A stretch of DNA of 64,000 bases from Microstegium vimineum. Its lineage: Eukaryota > Streptophyta > Magnoliopsida > Poales > Poaceae. The DNA lies in the NCBI GenBank assembly GCA_022036555.1, contig CM039130.1, forward strand, positions 14,089,840 through 14,153,839, in the 5' to 3' direction. Shown here piece by piece: positions 1 through 11,372 of this stretch. The stretch's first letter is position 1; each line of letters starts with the position of its first letter. The translations under genes and the position numbers were made by a program. Under the pieces are notes generated by a model, which worked only from the letters and a program-made list of their open reading frames with translations, ran no database searches and had not been told where the DNA came from.

Positions 1-1584
1 ATATTGTTTCAAGTTATATATACAGCAACAAAACAACAGCTACAATTAGGATCCTGCGGGGGTGTAGTGTAGAACTGGAGTGGGGGGCGCACAATAATTT
101 CAGTGTTGCAAGAAGGAAGAATATAATAGCTGGGGCTTCTTATCTTGGTCCTATCCTTTCTCTTGGCACTACATAGGAGCATCTTGGGAGCCTTTATCAC
201 ATATGAACTCCATTGGCCTAAATGACATGGATTTGTTTGGCATGCCCACAAGGGGACCGGGCCCCACCGTGACAGTAAAACTAATGACAGGGGAGAGAAT
301 CTTAAATCCCCTCCCCCTCCCCGCTCCTGCCTCACCAGATTTGATACACATGCAAATCCTGCTGCCTGTTGTTGCTTCTCAGCAGGGCCAAAAGCTTTGC
401 CTTTGGCCTAGCAGTAGCTACCACTACCAGGAGATCTTCCCCCTCCTGTGAGAGGTGCCCAAACAGCTTCATCAGAGGAATCAGCACTTCAGCAGTGGGA
501 GCTCCTGAGGCAGAGGTGATCTTTCATGCTGCTGCCTCGTTTTATTCTCTCTTGATCCTTCTTGTTGTTTCTTCGAAGAAAGAACCACCCTTGGTCTTGC
601 CCTTCATGGAAAATTCTGAAAGCTTAAATGCATGCCATCGTCATGTTCTTGCCTGATCGTCGTGTTTTTGTAATTTCATTCATGGTCAAGCAGCAGTTGT
701 TCAAAAAAAATCTATTGTTGTTTCAGTTTGCAAAGAGAAAAACCAGAGGTGTTCTTCAACTCTGTACTCTTCCCAGAGTTTCCTGCTTCAGGATCGATTT
801 CATCAGTAGTTTATTTCTCAGGAAGATGTGCAGGCATAATTTTGTTGGGAAAACAAAACGAAGCAGAATTGTGATACATGTCATATATCATCTTCCCCTT
901 GCTTCTTCCAGAATTCAGTCTGCGAGAATTACACTATAATAAGAGAGTACCTTTTTTTAGCTTTCATTTTATTTTAGGCATAAAGATGTGGACAAAAGCT
1001 TCTGCTTCTGTACCATTATGCCAGTGGAGGACAACGTTAGGTTACTTGCCGAAAGTGTAGACTGCCAAACCGGAAATATTTATTATATGGAATAACAGAG
1101 TCAATGAGAATACAAGATCCATAAGAAATACAACCTTGAAAATCACATCTTTGATTTGCCCTATGCTTCTCTGCTTCTATACAAATCTATCACTGGGTCA
1201 TTTCTGTCATATGACCCAGAATGATATCAAGTCCCATATAGTCTACGGCTGCTTCCATATTCTTCTTCAGAATTTTGAGCGATTCTCAGAATCAGTGCAC
1301 TTGCAGGTGTACAAGTACATAGGACAAATTGTCAATTGATGCTTAGATTGCATATAAACTACTACAATGTAGCACCACATTTATTACGTTATCTTTGGAT
1401 ACTCATTCAACTTATTATTACTACAACAAATTAAATGCCCCATCGTACCATGTACCTTATCTGACAATTAAGAGCTCTTCAGATCAAAGATGAATAAAAA
1501 TATCCAGTAACTTATTCAGTTGACCACTACAGATTGTTACTATCACTGGCAAATGTGTTAGCATCTCACATCCATTTCTACTTG
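1..1584. other. Upstream region of the DUF863-like gene; no coding exon recognised
   Basis: This stretch holds only short open frames without recognisable domains. It is T-rich and C/T-rich in places (for example 480-600), as expected for a promoter, 5' UTR or intron. The sequence just before the downstream exon (1571-1590) ends in a pyrimidine tract followed by GCAG and could be a splice acceptor, so an unrecognised 5' exon may lie here. Confidence 0.4.
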
Positions 1585-2201
1585 ATGCAGACACACTGTC
1601 CGACCAGCGAGCTGTGTAGGGCGGGCAGAGATAAGATGGAGAAGGAACACATCAAGATGGCCATGCTGAGGCAAGAACAAACATTCAGGCAGCAGGTAAA
1701 CCATGTTACCAAAACTGCCTGCTCACAGGTAGTACTGATAGACTTCATAATGCTGAAATTGCCCAATGGTCTCTTCTTCAGGTTCACGAACTGCACCGCG
1801 TGTACCAGGTTCAGAAGCAGTTGATGATGCAGATGCAGATTACCAAGACAAACAATTATGGAATCAAAGTTCCTGAAGCGCAAACTGAACCGACAGTAAA
1901 AATTGAGCACCAACAATGGCGTGGTAGCTCAGGCAAGACCGAGGCCAAACTGGCCGAAGACTTCAACCTAGAACTGACACTGGCAACTGGGGCTGGAAGG
2001 ACGAAGCAGGAGAAGCCATCCAATTCAGACTCTGAAGCAACAATGTCATCATCGACATCTGCAGAATCAGAGTCAGGGCAGAGATTCATTCCCAACTCCA
2101 ATGTAACAAACCTAAGGTTCCAGAATGAGAGCAATAGGCATGATGACCAGGTCATGCAGTCTCCTTGGCGCTATCAATGTTTAAGTCTCAAGATGGCGTG
2201 A
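1585..2201 (+). CDS. Small DUF863-like plant protein (5' end uncertain)
   Basis: Two exons in phase 0: 1585-1695 and 1782-2201, joined across an intron with donor GTAAAC and acceptor TTCTTCAG; the model gives about 176 residues. Across the junction the protein reads LRQEQTFRQQ then VHELHRVYQVQKQLM, matching the hallmark of plant DUF863 proteins (an E-x-FR-x-QV-x-ELHR-x-Y core). A Ser/Thr/Glu-rich tail follows, with LELTLATG. No catalytic motif or membrane segment is visible, and the function of the family is poorly defined. DUF863 proteins are usually much longer, so this is a short member or a partial model. The ATG at 1585 sits inside a sequence that also looks like a splice acceptor (GCAG ending at 1590), so the true start may be in an upstream exon. 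The gene converges on the Mpv17-like gene, with about 560 bp between the stops. Confidence 0.6.
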
Positions 2202-2761
2202 AGGATTAGATAGGGTTGGCATGAGTGCCCCAAGACTCAAAAAGCTCAAACAAAAGCAAGTGCATTGCTGCCTGTATATTACGATTTCATTGCAGTAGGA
2301 GCGAGCTCAAAAGAAGAAAATGAAGAATTTATTGGCAAACTAAAATGAACCAAATCAGAAGAAAAGGATCAAATCGTGTCTGTTATTGTTTGTGGCAAAG
2401 AACAGGTTCACTTACATCTGCATAACTAGATACAGAGAATTTAGTTTAAGTAGTGAATGTACTTTTGAGCAATAGGATGAAAGACCGTAGAAAGATATCA
2501 TAGAAGACCAGTGAACCTAGTATAATTTGATCATCCAGAAAAAAATGGTCTTCAGCCAAAAACATATGCAAGAAGAATCCCTGTGGACACTATACTCTAA
2601 CCAAAAGTGAAGGATGCATTGGAAGCAATCCACCTCTCTAAAGCCTAAAAACGTTGGTCGATAAAACATCAGATAACATCCTAGTTCCAAGAGGCATACA
2701 TTAAGTCTGCCTTGTACAAAGAACCGGCAGATGACAGCCTTGTTGAGTCATTTGACAGCAC
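2202..2761. other. Intergenic region between convergent genes (3' UTRs)
   Basis: The stop of the DUF863-like gene and that of the - strand Mpv17-like gene face each other across this AT-rich stretch. It presumably contains both 3' UTRs. I see no coding potential or mobile element in it. Confidence 0.5.
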
Positions 2762-5700
2762 CTAGGTACTCGTGGCATCCTCCACATCTGCTTTCTTTAA
2801 GCTGGCCATATATGTTATGTAGATGGTCCAAAGAAATGAGAATGAATTGCTCACTAGCGGCTGGGAAAAAATAAAATTGAGGTCAGAAATGCTGCCAAAT
2901 AAGCTGAGCCAAGCAGAGAACCCAGAATGCATCAGGTTTAGTTACCTGTAAATGAACTGGAACAAACTTGAAAGTAATGAAATCACAAGTTGGCCAATAT
3001 AAAAGCCCACTTTTGATGGTGGGAATTAGATCCCTCTTCAATCTTGCAATAATCTCAGGAACAGTCTCACCTGCGTATCAGATCAGAAAAGCCATTAGAT
3101 AGTGTGAGTCTGCATACCAGAATAGTTTGCAACAAAAAGGCTTCAGATCGCTAAAGTTGGTGGGCAGGGTGTACTGCGTGCAAGCTTATCTGAATGCCGT
3201 TTCTCCTATCATGCTCAACAGTACAAAGTGTCTATAGATGTTTACTACATGCAACGTTATCCTCAGACCAATAGTACTGTGGTCCATATGCCATGGGTCA
3301 TAGACTTTACCAAAATTAAATTGAAATGACTAAATGCAAACAGCATCAACCATTAGCTGTACAAGAAGATTAAATCTCAAGGAAAGTAGGTGGCAATAGA
3401 AATACTCGAAACATTTGCATCACAATGTTCACCAATAAAGCAATAGCCTTGTGCAAGTGTTTTAACTATGTTGGATCACAGTCAAATTAGTTTTAACCTT
3501 GCGATGGATTTCTTTCATATGCTGTTGCAAGTGAAGAAGGGTTTCTCTAACCCTTCTTTCATGGAAGTTTTTATCATCAGTGCTTGGCAAATTTGGAAGC
3601 AAAGGAACAACTTCATTTTTAGTAGAGGCCAACCATCCTTCCTTGCTTGGAAAACAGGTTTCATTGATGAAGCTCGCCTACAAGCTTACAGGATCTCTAT
3701 AAACAAGCGTGCTCCCTTCCTATCTTGGATAGATATGTGTACATAGTTTGGCCCAGCCTGACCCAGGCTTCCTGTTTCCTTCTTTGCTGCTATTTTTTTT
3801 CTGTCTCTTTTGTTCAGTTGGTTCTTTTTGGTTTAATAAATTCTTAGCAGTGGGGGCTTCCCCTGCTGTTGTTCATTCAAAAAAACAACAGTCAAATTAG
3901 TTAGTGCAGCTAAGGATCAAAACAAATTAACACAGGCTACTTACAGACAGACTGCATTCCAGTAGAAATCAGAGCACTTATGATAAAACTATAACTCAGA
4001 GATAGTAGTGGGTTGGGTTTATTTAACTTATCTTGAAAAGTAAACATGAGAAAACAAAATATTACATTTTAGTATCTTATACACAACATCCCTTCGTAAG
4101 TTCTAACTATCTACACCTCACTGACATGGATAGTCAATCAAACATACTGAGAATTCAAAGAATCCTAACTCTAAAAGGCATTGAAGTCATGCCTGAGGAA
4201 AGCTAAAAGTTGGTTATTGCTATCCTCAATAAATATATTTGACAACCAGGTGAGGATTTTTATTCTTCTGTAAAACACTGGAAACATAAATGGTCAGATA
4301 TTTGCAACAGTCAAATCCTCAACACTACAGTGAGTTTGATGCAAGTTAGTTTATGTCTCAAACATTCAGATATATTAATTTCTAAATAGCATACAAAGTT
4401 GTGCCTTTGGCTGCCTTACTACAAAGCCTCAGAGTGCAATGGGTAGCAAGGAAGAATAGCGTCAGAATAAAACTTAAATAGGAAAACTTTACAGTGCAGA
4501 AGTTTGATTTTAAGAGTTATCTAGTCAAACTTCAGAATGAATTTTGCATTGTATAAAGAAAAAAACAATCAACATATATAAGTTTGAACACAGTAGTCAC
4601 CTGCCCACCCAGATTGAACTAGGAAATAACTATTAAGATACTATTTTGAACTCATAAGATCAGATCAAATATGCTAACACAATAGAATGCTTGCAGTCAT
4701 TACAAAAGGAATCCATAGTTAACAGAAGTGTAAGCCCGCTTACAAATGGATATCTTGCTTTCCTTGACATAATACAGACAGAATAATAAATGCACCATGT
4801 GCAGCCACCAGACAGTAGTTTGTACCCAGTACATTGATAGTTGTGTCACACAAAAATCATATGAAACAGGAACACACTGTATCACTGATGTGCTATTTTA
4901 TCACTGGACCACTTCGATAACAAAATTATAGTAAATGGATCCATTCATGTGTTTACAGACAATCAAATAGAAGGAATATAGTTGTTTCTTTTGTTTGGAG
5001 CAGGGAAGGAGTCTTTAAGAATTTGAGGACTAAGCAACTAGTGACAATTGAACTACATATTATTATCTTTTTACGATAATAAAATATAATTCCTACACAG
5101 ATAAAACTTTAGGAAAAATGCAGATCAAACATGCTGCATAATCATTTCTATTAATGCATCACCAAAACAGAGTAATTGTTAGCATAGGAAACAACAATAT
5201 AGCTTAGATGGAGTTAATAGGGCAATGCAATCAAAACAGGGTAACAGAAGCATGCCCTCTAAATAAGTACTCACACAATTCATTTTTGTAAGGCATGGTT
5301 TGACTATACAAATTCATGCTTTGACCAAAATCTAGTAATATATAGTTATCTGCCACAAAATTGATAACATTGGAATATAGTATTCAAAAGCACTCGTCAA
5401 TAATTATGATTTTTAACTACTAATAAACTATTGTAGAAGTAACTTGCGGTAAAAGAATGATTTTGCAGAGTCATGCTACACTAGAAAAATTAACAGATGG
5501 AGAACTGAAATTCAACAAATGATTTTTGTACAACTTAATCAGAACTAGAAGGCCACAAAATTATTTCAATGTATCTCAATTCTTAAGCATGTCTATATGG
5601 AGGCATGTAAGCAATAATACCTTGTAATCCTGCATTATACGAGAAGAAAACTGAGTTAATAATTGGTCCATAGACTGCTTGCCCTAGAAACATCTTCTTC

Positions 5701-6860
5701 AATGTGTTGACTACATCCTTTTTGGGGAACAATTTTGAGATAAAATTGAACCAAAGATGTAGGGTAGGTCCTGAGATCAGAAACCCATAACTAGCCATAC
5801 GCATGGTCCTAAGAAAATCAAGTGAATCCTCAGGACCAAGCGTGAGCATCTGACAACGCAATAGCAAAAGCAAATGAAAGCGTGTTAGAAGCAACATCTA
5901 ATAGTAACAGCCAGTATACATAGCAGTGAAAAGTTTCATCCAGGGGCACCAAGAGTAAAATGATCAAGGTAAACATGAGAGGGCTAACAAACATAAGACC
6001 CCTGACTGAAAAAGTGCTGAAATAGCTGATAGCCCATTTGGAGAAACTGAAAGTGGTTGGACTTATATTATAAAGGCTATAGATCAATTCATTGAAATGG
6101 CATACATAAACTGTAGATCAGCTTGACCAACCACATATTTAAAATAGCTGTCCCCTAAACAACAAACATACGTGTAAATGAAGAAAAACTTTCAGAATGA
6201 TGCACCTGGTTGCATATATCTTTCAGATTATAATAGTACTAATAATTGAAATGATTAAACCAATCACAACTTTCAAAGGATCACCAACACAACTATGACA
6301 TCAATTACACCAGCAGTTTGGTTTAAAACATATCACAACGCATCCTACAGATGATAAATCGGTAATGTAGCACAAATCCTACCACGTGGAATCTATCGAT
6401 CAATTGTGATGGCTGAAAGTTCCTGTTTCCACAATATTGGGCGAAGAAGGTTATTTTTTACGAGCGGCCGAAGACAGGAGAAGATGCCGACCTGAGAGGA
6501 GAGGTCCGCGGCGGTGAAGATGGCAGCGGCGGTGACGCTCTTGGTCAGCACGGGCCGCGCGTCCAGGAGGCCAAGGTACCACCCGACGACACCCGCGCCA
6601 GCCCCAGCCCCAGCCCCGGCCCCGGCCCCGGCCCCGACCACGCCGGTCTTTCTGCTAGGAGACCCGAAGGAGGACCCCAAGGGGGACGGGCGCGCCGGCG
6701 GCACAGGCGGCGGGAGAGGGGTGGAGGACGGGGACGGCGGCTTGGAGGAGATGAGGTGGGTGCGGAAGTGGGACCATGGTGAGGGGCAGGGCCCACGGGG
6801 GCTGCGTCGGAGCGGGAGGAGGAGGCGGCCGCCGGCGTGGAAGGCTCCGGCAGTGGCCAT
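2762..6860 (-). CDS. Mpv17/PMP22-family membrane protein, 4 exons
   Basis: Exons on the - strand are 6860-6492, 5849-5621, 3070-2946 and 2860-2762; all junctions are GT..AG and the phases agree, giving 273 residues. The N-terminal ~90 residues are Pro/Ser/Arg-rich and end in a Gly-Ala run, consistent with an organelle-targeting extension. From residue ~93 the Mpv17/PMP22 fold follows: WYLGLLDARPVLTKSVTAA, then LGPEDSLDFLRTMRMASYG, GPTLHLWFNF, and the family signature in exons 3-4 (LKRDLIPTIKSGLLYWP, CDFITFKFVPVHLQ, PLVSNSFSFLWTIYITYMA). The family comprises small four-helix inner-membrane proteins of mitochondria, peroxisomes or plastids, with proposed channel or solute roles; the substrate of this one is unknown. 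Intron 2 (about 2.5 kb) hosts a LINE fragment. A LINE inserted about 260 bp upstream of the ATG, so the native promoter is short. Confidence 0.9.
3478..3492. repeat. Target-site duplication, left copy, of the truncated LINE
   Basis: ACAGTCAAATTAGTT occurs here and again at 3888-3902, exactly flanking the LINE fragment. Confidence 0.85.
3493..3887 (+). mobile_element. 5'-truncated LINE (L1-type) fragment in intron 2 of the Mpv17-like gene
   Basis: An open frame through 3744 encodes the extreme C terminus of a plant LINE ORF2 (AWQIWKQRNNFIFSRG, then FIDEARLQAYR), the region following the zinc-binding reverse transcriptase domain. It is followed by a LINE-like 3' UTR (GTTTAATAAATTC, then TGGGGGCTTCCCCTGC) and a short A-rich tail. 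Identical 15 bp duplications bracket it. Severe 5' truncation plus a target-site duplication is the normal product of target-primed reverse transcription. It lies antisense to the host gene. Confidence 0.85.
3888..3902. repeat. Target-site duplication, right copy, of the truncated LINE
   Basis: Identical 15 bp copy of 3478-3492, directly after the A-rich tail. Confidence 0.85.
6598..6642 (-). repeat. In-frame GGGGCC/GGGGCT hexanucleotide repeat coding Gly-Ala
   Basis: On the - strand, about seven tandem units of GGGGCY encode an uninterrupted Gly-Ala dipeptide run at residues ~76-90 of the Mpv17-like protein. The run sits between the N-terminal extension and the first conserved segment. Confidence 0.85.
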
Positions 6861-7139
6861 GGCGGCGGCGGCGACGGTTGGGTTCCTGGACGGCCGGCGA
6901 TTGCGGGGTTTTCTAGCCTAGAGGTTTTTCTGGGAGGAGGAGGGGAAAGCGGAGGTGGGGGCCACGCGTCAGTGTCGCGCTCGCCCGTCAAGCTTGGAAT
7001 GCCTTCCAGAAATGAACGGTCCGCTGTGCACTTTTTTTCGCATCGCGTTGTGCACGTGTGGAAGTGGGTCGTTTTCTTATTGGGCCAGTACAGTAGGCCT
7101 GCTCGCTTCCGCTTCCCGCTCCAAGGTTACACACTTTCC
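6861..7139. promoter_or_regulatory. Residual promoter and 5' UTR of the Mpv17-like gene
   Basis: This is the host sequence between the ATG at 6860 and the LINE insertion point. It includes a TGGGCC motif at 7081-7086 and is GC-rich near the gene. The left LINE target-site duplication forms its distal end, so any original elements further upstream now lie beyond 24800. Confidence 0.45.
7123..7139. repeat. Target-site duplication, left copy, of the full-length LINE
   Basis: AAGGTTACACACTTTCC matches 24782-24798. The two leading A residues are ambiguous with the poly-A tail on the right, so the duplication is 15-17 bp. Confidence 0.9.
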
Positions 7140-7490
7140 GGATAAAGGTGCTATTTGTAGGCCCAGCCCAGGCGAACAGAATGTCCGCTAATCATGGAGA
7201 CCCCGCCTTGGTAATTGCGAAGGAGATCGTACTCCCGACCTCGATCTAGACCGTCGTCGCCGGCGATCTGGATCTGCTAACGCTGGTGACCACGTGGTCC
7301 TGGTGTACTCACCCCGCCGCAAACTGCAGTTTGGTATCGGCCACCGCATATCGCCGGTTAGCCGTTTTGGCGTCGTCGGCCACAGATTCCCACTAGGGTT
7401 GCCGCTTAGGGTTCCTTAGGTCGAGCTGGTTTGGTGGCCGTGTGCTTTGAACACACAGTGCATCGTGATTGTATCCCTTCCTTGACTGCA

Positions 7491-8506
7491 ATGGCTTCGG
7501 TAGGAGAGGGTGGGAGTGGGGTGCCCCCAAAATCCTAACGTGGAGGATCTGATGAAGAAATTGATTCTCACTGAAGATGAAGAAGTGGTGATGGATTTTT
7601 GTGATGACGATGAAGAGGAAGTGCTTGCCCCGCTGGAGGTGGCGTTGGTGGGGAAGGTTCTATCGCCGGTGCCGGTCCACATCCAGCTAGTGCGATCGGC
7701 AATGAAACCGGTGTGGGGCAATCCGATCGGGCTTAAACTTTGCCCGATCGGGGAGAAGAAGGACAACCTATTTGTGGCGGAGTTTGGGAGCAACCGCGAC
7801 AGAGAGAGAGTGCTGCAAGGTTCTCCGTGGATGGTCGGCAAGTACGGCGTCCTTCTACAGGAGTATGATGAGAATTTATCTGCCTCGAAGATTGCTTTTG
7901 ACCAGATGGAAATATGGGTCAGACTGTTGAACCTCCCCCTTGGATGGATGAACAGAACAAAGGGGTCGCGTGCTATGGGAATGATTGGGAAAGTGATCAC
8001 GATGGATGTTGACGATGATGGGAAGGCTGGGGGTGCCTTTCTACACGCAAGAGTGGCTATTGACGTTGACAAACCAATGAGAAGGGGTGTGTTCCTAAAG
8101 ATGAGCAGAAATGGTGAGCCCAAGTGGTTCAAGATACAATATGAGAAGCTCCCCTATATTTGCTTTGCATGTGGGAAGATGGGGCACTCAGAGCTGGACT
8201 GCTCCACGCCTGCTGAGAGAGATGAGGAGGGCAAATTACCATATGATGTGCAGCTGAGGGCGCCTGAGGAGAGCCGTCGGCGTTTTTAGTCCTTTGCAGG
8301 GGTTGTGGCAGAGACTTTTGGAAGTGGGTCGTCATCGGCGTCGAGACCCCCAAAGTCTCAGAATAGGTCGCAGGAGAAGGGAGTTAGCTCGGAGTCCCGA
8401 GGTTCGAGCAGTATGATGGGTGATTCTGGGGATCCGGAGGTTCAGTCCCCGCTAAAACATGGGGATGGGACTGTTAACCGGGACTCGCAGGAGGGTAATT
8501 GGGGGT
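7491..8506 (+). pseudogene. LINE ORF1: DUF4283 / CCHC zinc-knuckle nucleic-acid-binding protein (decayed)
   Basis: The frame 7510-8289 encodes a DUF4283-like domain (LVGKVLSPVPVHI, FVAEFGSNRDRERVLQGSPW) followed by a zinc knuckle, CFACGKMGHSELDC. This is the standard layout of plant LINE ORF1, which coats the element RNA. The likely original ATG at 7491 is in another frame, so a frameshift lies near 7510. A TAG at 8287-8289 interrupts the protein, and the same frame resumes through a Ser/Lys-rich tail to 8506. Confidence 0.85.
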
Positions 8507-8797
8507 GAGCATGCATTTGGACCTGCATGAGGATGGTGGAGATCAGTGCATGCTTCCTCGTAAGAGGAAGTCGAAAGCGGGGTCTCGTGCAGATAAGTCT
8601 TTTGATTTGAATACACCTGTGGGGGTTTCGAATGCGCTGGTGCTTGTGGGTTTGGTGAACTCCCGGGTGAGTGATTTGGATCCTAGTGCGTAGAGCGGTG
8701 GTGGAAGCATGATTGAGACGCTTAAGAAGCAAAAGCGTGGAACCAACACAAACATAGGATCGGCGGCGGCTGCGATGGACAGCCCCCGCAGGGAACA

Positions 8798-9618
8798 ATG
8801 AATCTCTTAAGTGTGAACTGTCGGGGCTGCGGGTGGCCCGAGGCAGTTCAAGAGCTCCGTCGTTTGGTGGAGGAGAAGAAGCCTGCGGTGGTCTTCCTGA
8901 TGGAGACAAGAATGGGTGAGGAGCGTGCTCTTGGTTTATGGCGAGATCTAGGTTTTCATAGTGCCATCATCGTCAAATCCGAGGGGTTGAGTGGTGGTCT
9001 GATTTTGCTTTGGAGCCATGGGGTGGTGGTAGCAGAATTGAGCAAGTCTAGGTCACATATTGATGTGATCTTGTCGCACAACCAGCTACGGATCTCACAT
9101 ATCAGGCTCACAGGTTTCTACGGTGAGCCGAGAAGAGAGAGACATAGAGAAAGCTAGTATCTGATGAGGTTTTTGTGTGCACAGTCTGCAATTCCATGGC
9201 TATGTGTGGGAGACTTTAACGAGGTATTGTTGTCCAATGAACAGTTAGGCCGCAATGAGAGGGAAGCTTGGCAGATTGCTGCGTTCTAGGATGTAGTAAA
9301 TGATTGTAGGTTGTCCGACCTCGGTTTTCATGGTTTGCCATATACTTGGGATAATCGACAGGAGGAGGATAGGAATGTTAACGTCCGGCTTGATTGGGCC
9401 TTGGGTGACGATGTATTCTTATCCACGTTGGGGGAATCGGAGGTTTTTCATATCCCCCTGACGACGTCGGACCACTGTGGCTTGCTTGTCGAGGTAAGGG
9501 AGAGGGTGTCTTTGGGAAGGGGGAGGGGTCGGCGGAAACCCAAACCCTTTCGGTATGAAAATATGTGGAAGAGCCATGGAGACTATATGGACTTTGTTAC
9601 TAGAACATGGGATCCGGG
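8798..9618 (+). pseudogene. LINE ORF2, endonuclease part (decayed, cut by the copia insertion)
   Basis: The frame opens with MNLLSVNCRGCG and continues with the apurinic-endonuclease-like motifs of plant LINEs: LMETRM, then GDFNEVLLSNEQLG and, near the end, LDWALG and TTSDHCGLLVEV. In-frame stops lie at 9155-9157 and 9287-9289. The domain would nick target DNA. The frame runs into copia LTR sequence at about 9619. About 80 residues that usually link the endonuclease to the reverse transcriptase are not present on either side of the insertion. Confidence 0.85.
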
Positions 9619-10719
9619 GCCTAGAGGGCGGCACTGCCGGCCTACAAAGAATGAACAGATCAAGATGAGGTTTGGCAGGGAGATACTAGATACCGAGATG
9701 AGTCATTCCCTGCAAAATCAACACTAGAACCAGTTCGAAGACTGGTTACCACAGAAAACACCTTCTTCCTCAAATCAACAACACAAACCCTAGCACAAGA
9801 TATGTTGCAAGAAGTTAACCCTAGGGGGACCAGCACACGTGACACAAGTGATTATCCCGTGGTTCAGCTCGCCACAAAGGCTTGCCTATGTCCACGTTGT
9901 TGAGGTATCACAAAGGCTAGGAGCTTTGCAACTCCTACTCAATCTCAAGTCAAGGAAGTGAATCCTTGAGATGAAGGGTAATTCCTTAGCTTCACACAGC
10001 GATTACAAACCTCCCTAGGCTACCACAAGAGAGGGGCAAGCTCTAGGGCGATGCCTAGCCGGCTAGGAGCTAGCTCCAAGGGTAACAAACCCTAGCACCG
10101 CCGTCCAAACGAGAACCAAAAGCTCTTAGATTTTGGAAAGTAGTAGATCCGCTCTCTAGGAGTGTTTTGCTGCCTTTTCCCTCAAGAAACTATGGTTGGA
10201 AGTGTGGGATTGCTTGGAGGGTGAAGGTCAACAATGGAGTGAGAGAGGGAGAGAGAGAGCTCTGTTTTGCAACGGTCAGATTCGGAGGAAGACGAAGGGG
10301 TACTACACTGGTGTGGAGATGACTGTTCCAACAGGTATTTATAGTCAGAAAAATACACTGGAAAGGGAGGGCGGCACTGCCGCCCTAGCTCAGAGAGTCT
10401 GCTGAAACTAAGATTTGAATTGGACTCTGAGCTAGCTGAGTGTATGTCTAGGATATAGATTTGAGCATGTGATTTACATTTGACCAAACAACACTAGAAT
10501 CCCCCTTAATACTACGACATACCTATACTCAAATTCAGACCATAAATGAATTTAAACCTTTGATGAGTAGAGAAGCCATCATAAGAATTGGGGAACCTCC
10601 ACCTTCTCTATATCTTCCTCTTTTTGTTATAACCTGCTTGTCATCTCAATAAGTCTCATTAGTTCTTGGATTAAGCGGTCATCAACACCAAAACCACTTA
10701 GGGCTTGATTGCAGTTTCA
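9619..10719 (-). repeat. 3' LTR of the Sirevirus (outer end truncated)
   Basis: This is closely similar to 20541-21665 along its length. It ends at the inner side in ...TTGATTGCAGTTTCA, the complement of the TGAAA LTR start. Compared with the 5' LTR it lacks the terminal ~100 bp (20442-20541) and also about 24 bp including one GC-rich palindrome near 10385. A TATA box (TATAAATA on the - strand) lies at 10336-10343. Confidence 0.9.
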
Positions 10720-10733
10720 ATCTCCCCCTTTTT
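10720..10733 (-). promoter_or_regulatory. Polypurine tract of the Sirevirus
   Basis: On the - strand this reads AAAAAGGGGGAGAT immediately before the 3' LTR, where plus-strand DNA priming is expected. Further purine-rich look-alikes occur at about 10810, 10898, 11309 and 11320-11332; multiple polypurine-like tracts are typical of Sireviruses. Confidence 0.8.
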
Positions 10734-11372
10734 GGTGATTGATGACAACCCAATTCAAGCTTACAAAAGAATAATCATAATTGTGAGATTTGCAATCATG
10801 AGTGTAGAGAACTCCCCCTGAATATGTGAATTTTAATTTGAATTCTCAACTTGGTATTAGAAGCCAAGTTTCACATATGCAAAGTGATTTGGGGCCTCCC
10901 CCTACATCCATGCTTGTTGTGGGGTGCTCAAAATATGTGTCATAGAATAATACGTGATGCATATGACAGTTTATACCACATAAAATCACTCAACCCTGGT
11001 TGTTGTAGCAGGGGGTGACACTGCTGCCGCCCTGCCTATAACAGTCAGGTAATAGACAGGTTTCTACACAGGTTAAAACAGGTCTAAACCAACTCAAGCA
11101 CAGAATATGATAAGCTAAATCGAAATCCACAAATACATGTCCATATCCAACATAAATAGAGTCAAACTAGTGCCTTATTACATAAAATAGAGTTTTGCGG
11201 CGGCACTCAACCTCACAAGCTAACAAACTAACTCTCAACGGATATGACATGAAGCACCGCTCAACGGATATGACATGAAGCACCGCTACAGCGAGAGAAA
11301 AAATTGATCCCCCTAAACTTCTCCCCCTTTGGCATCAAGCGCCAAAAGAGAAGAAAAGAGAAGGAAAAACAA

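Noticed and set aside
6514..6921. Open frames opposite the Mpv17-like exon 1, including a Pro-Ala repeat frame
   Set aside because: GC-rich shadow of the real exon on the other strand, whose splicing and family motifs are clear.
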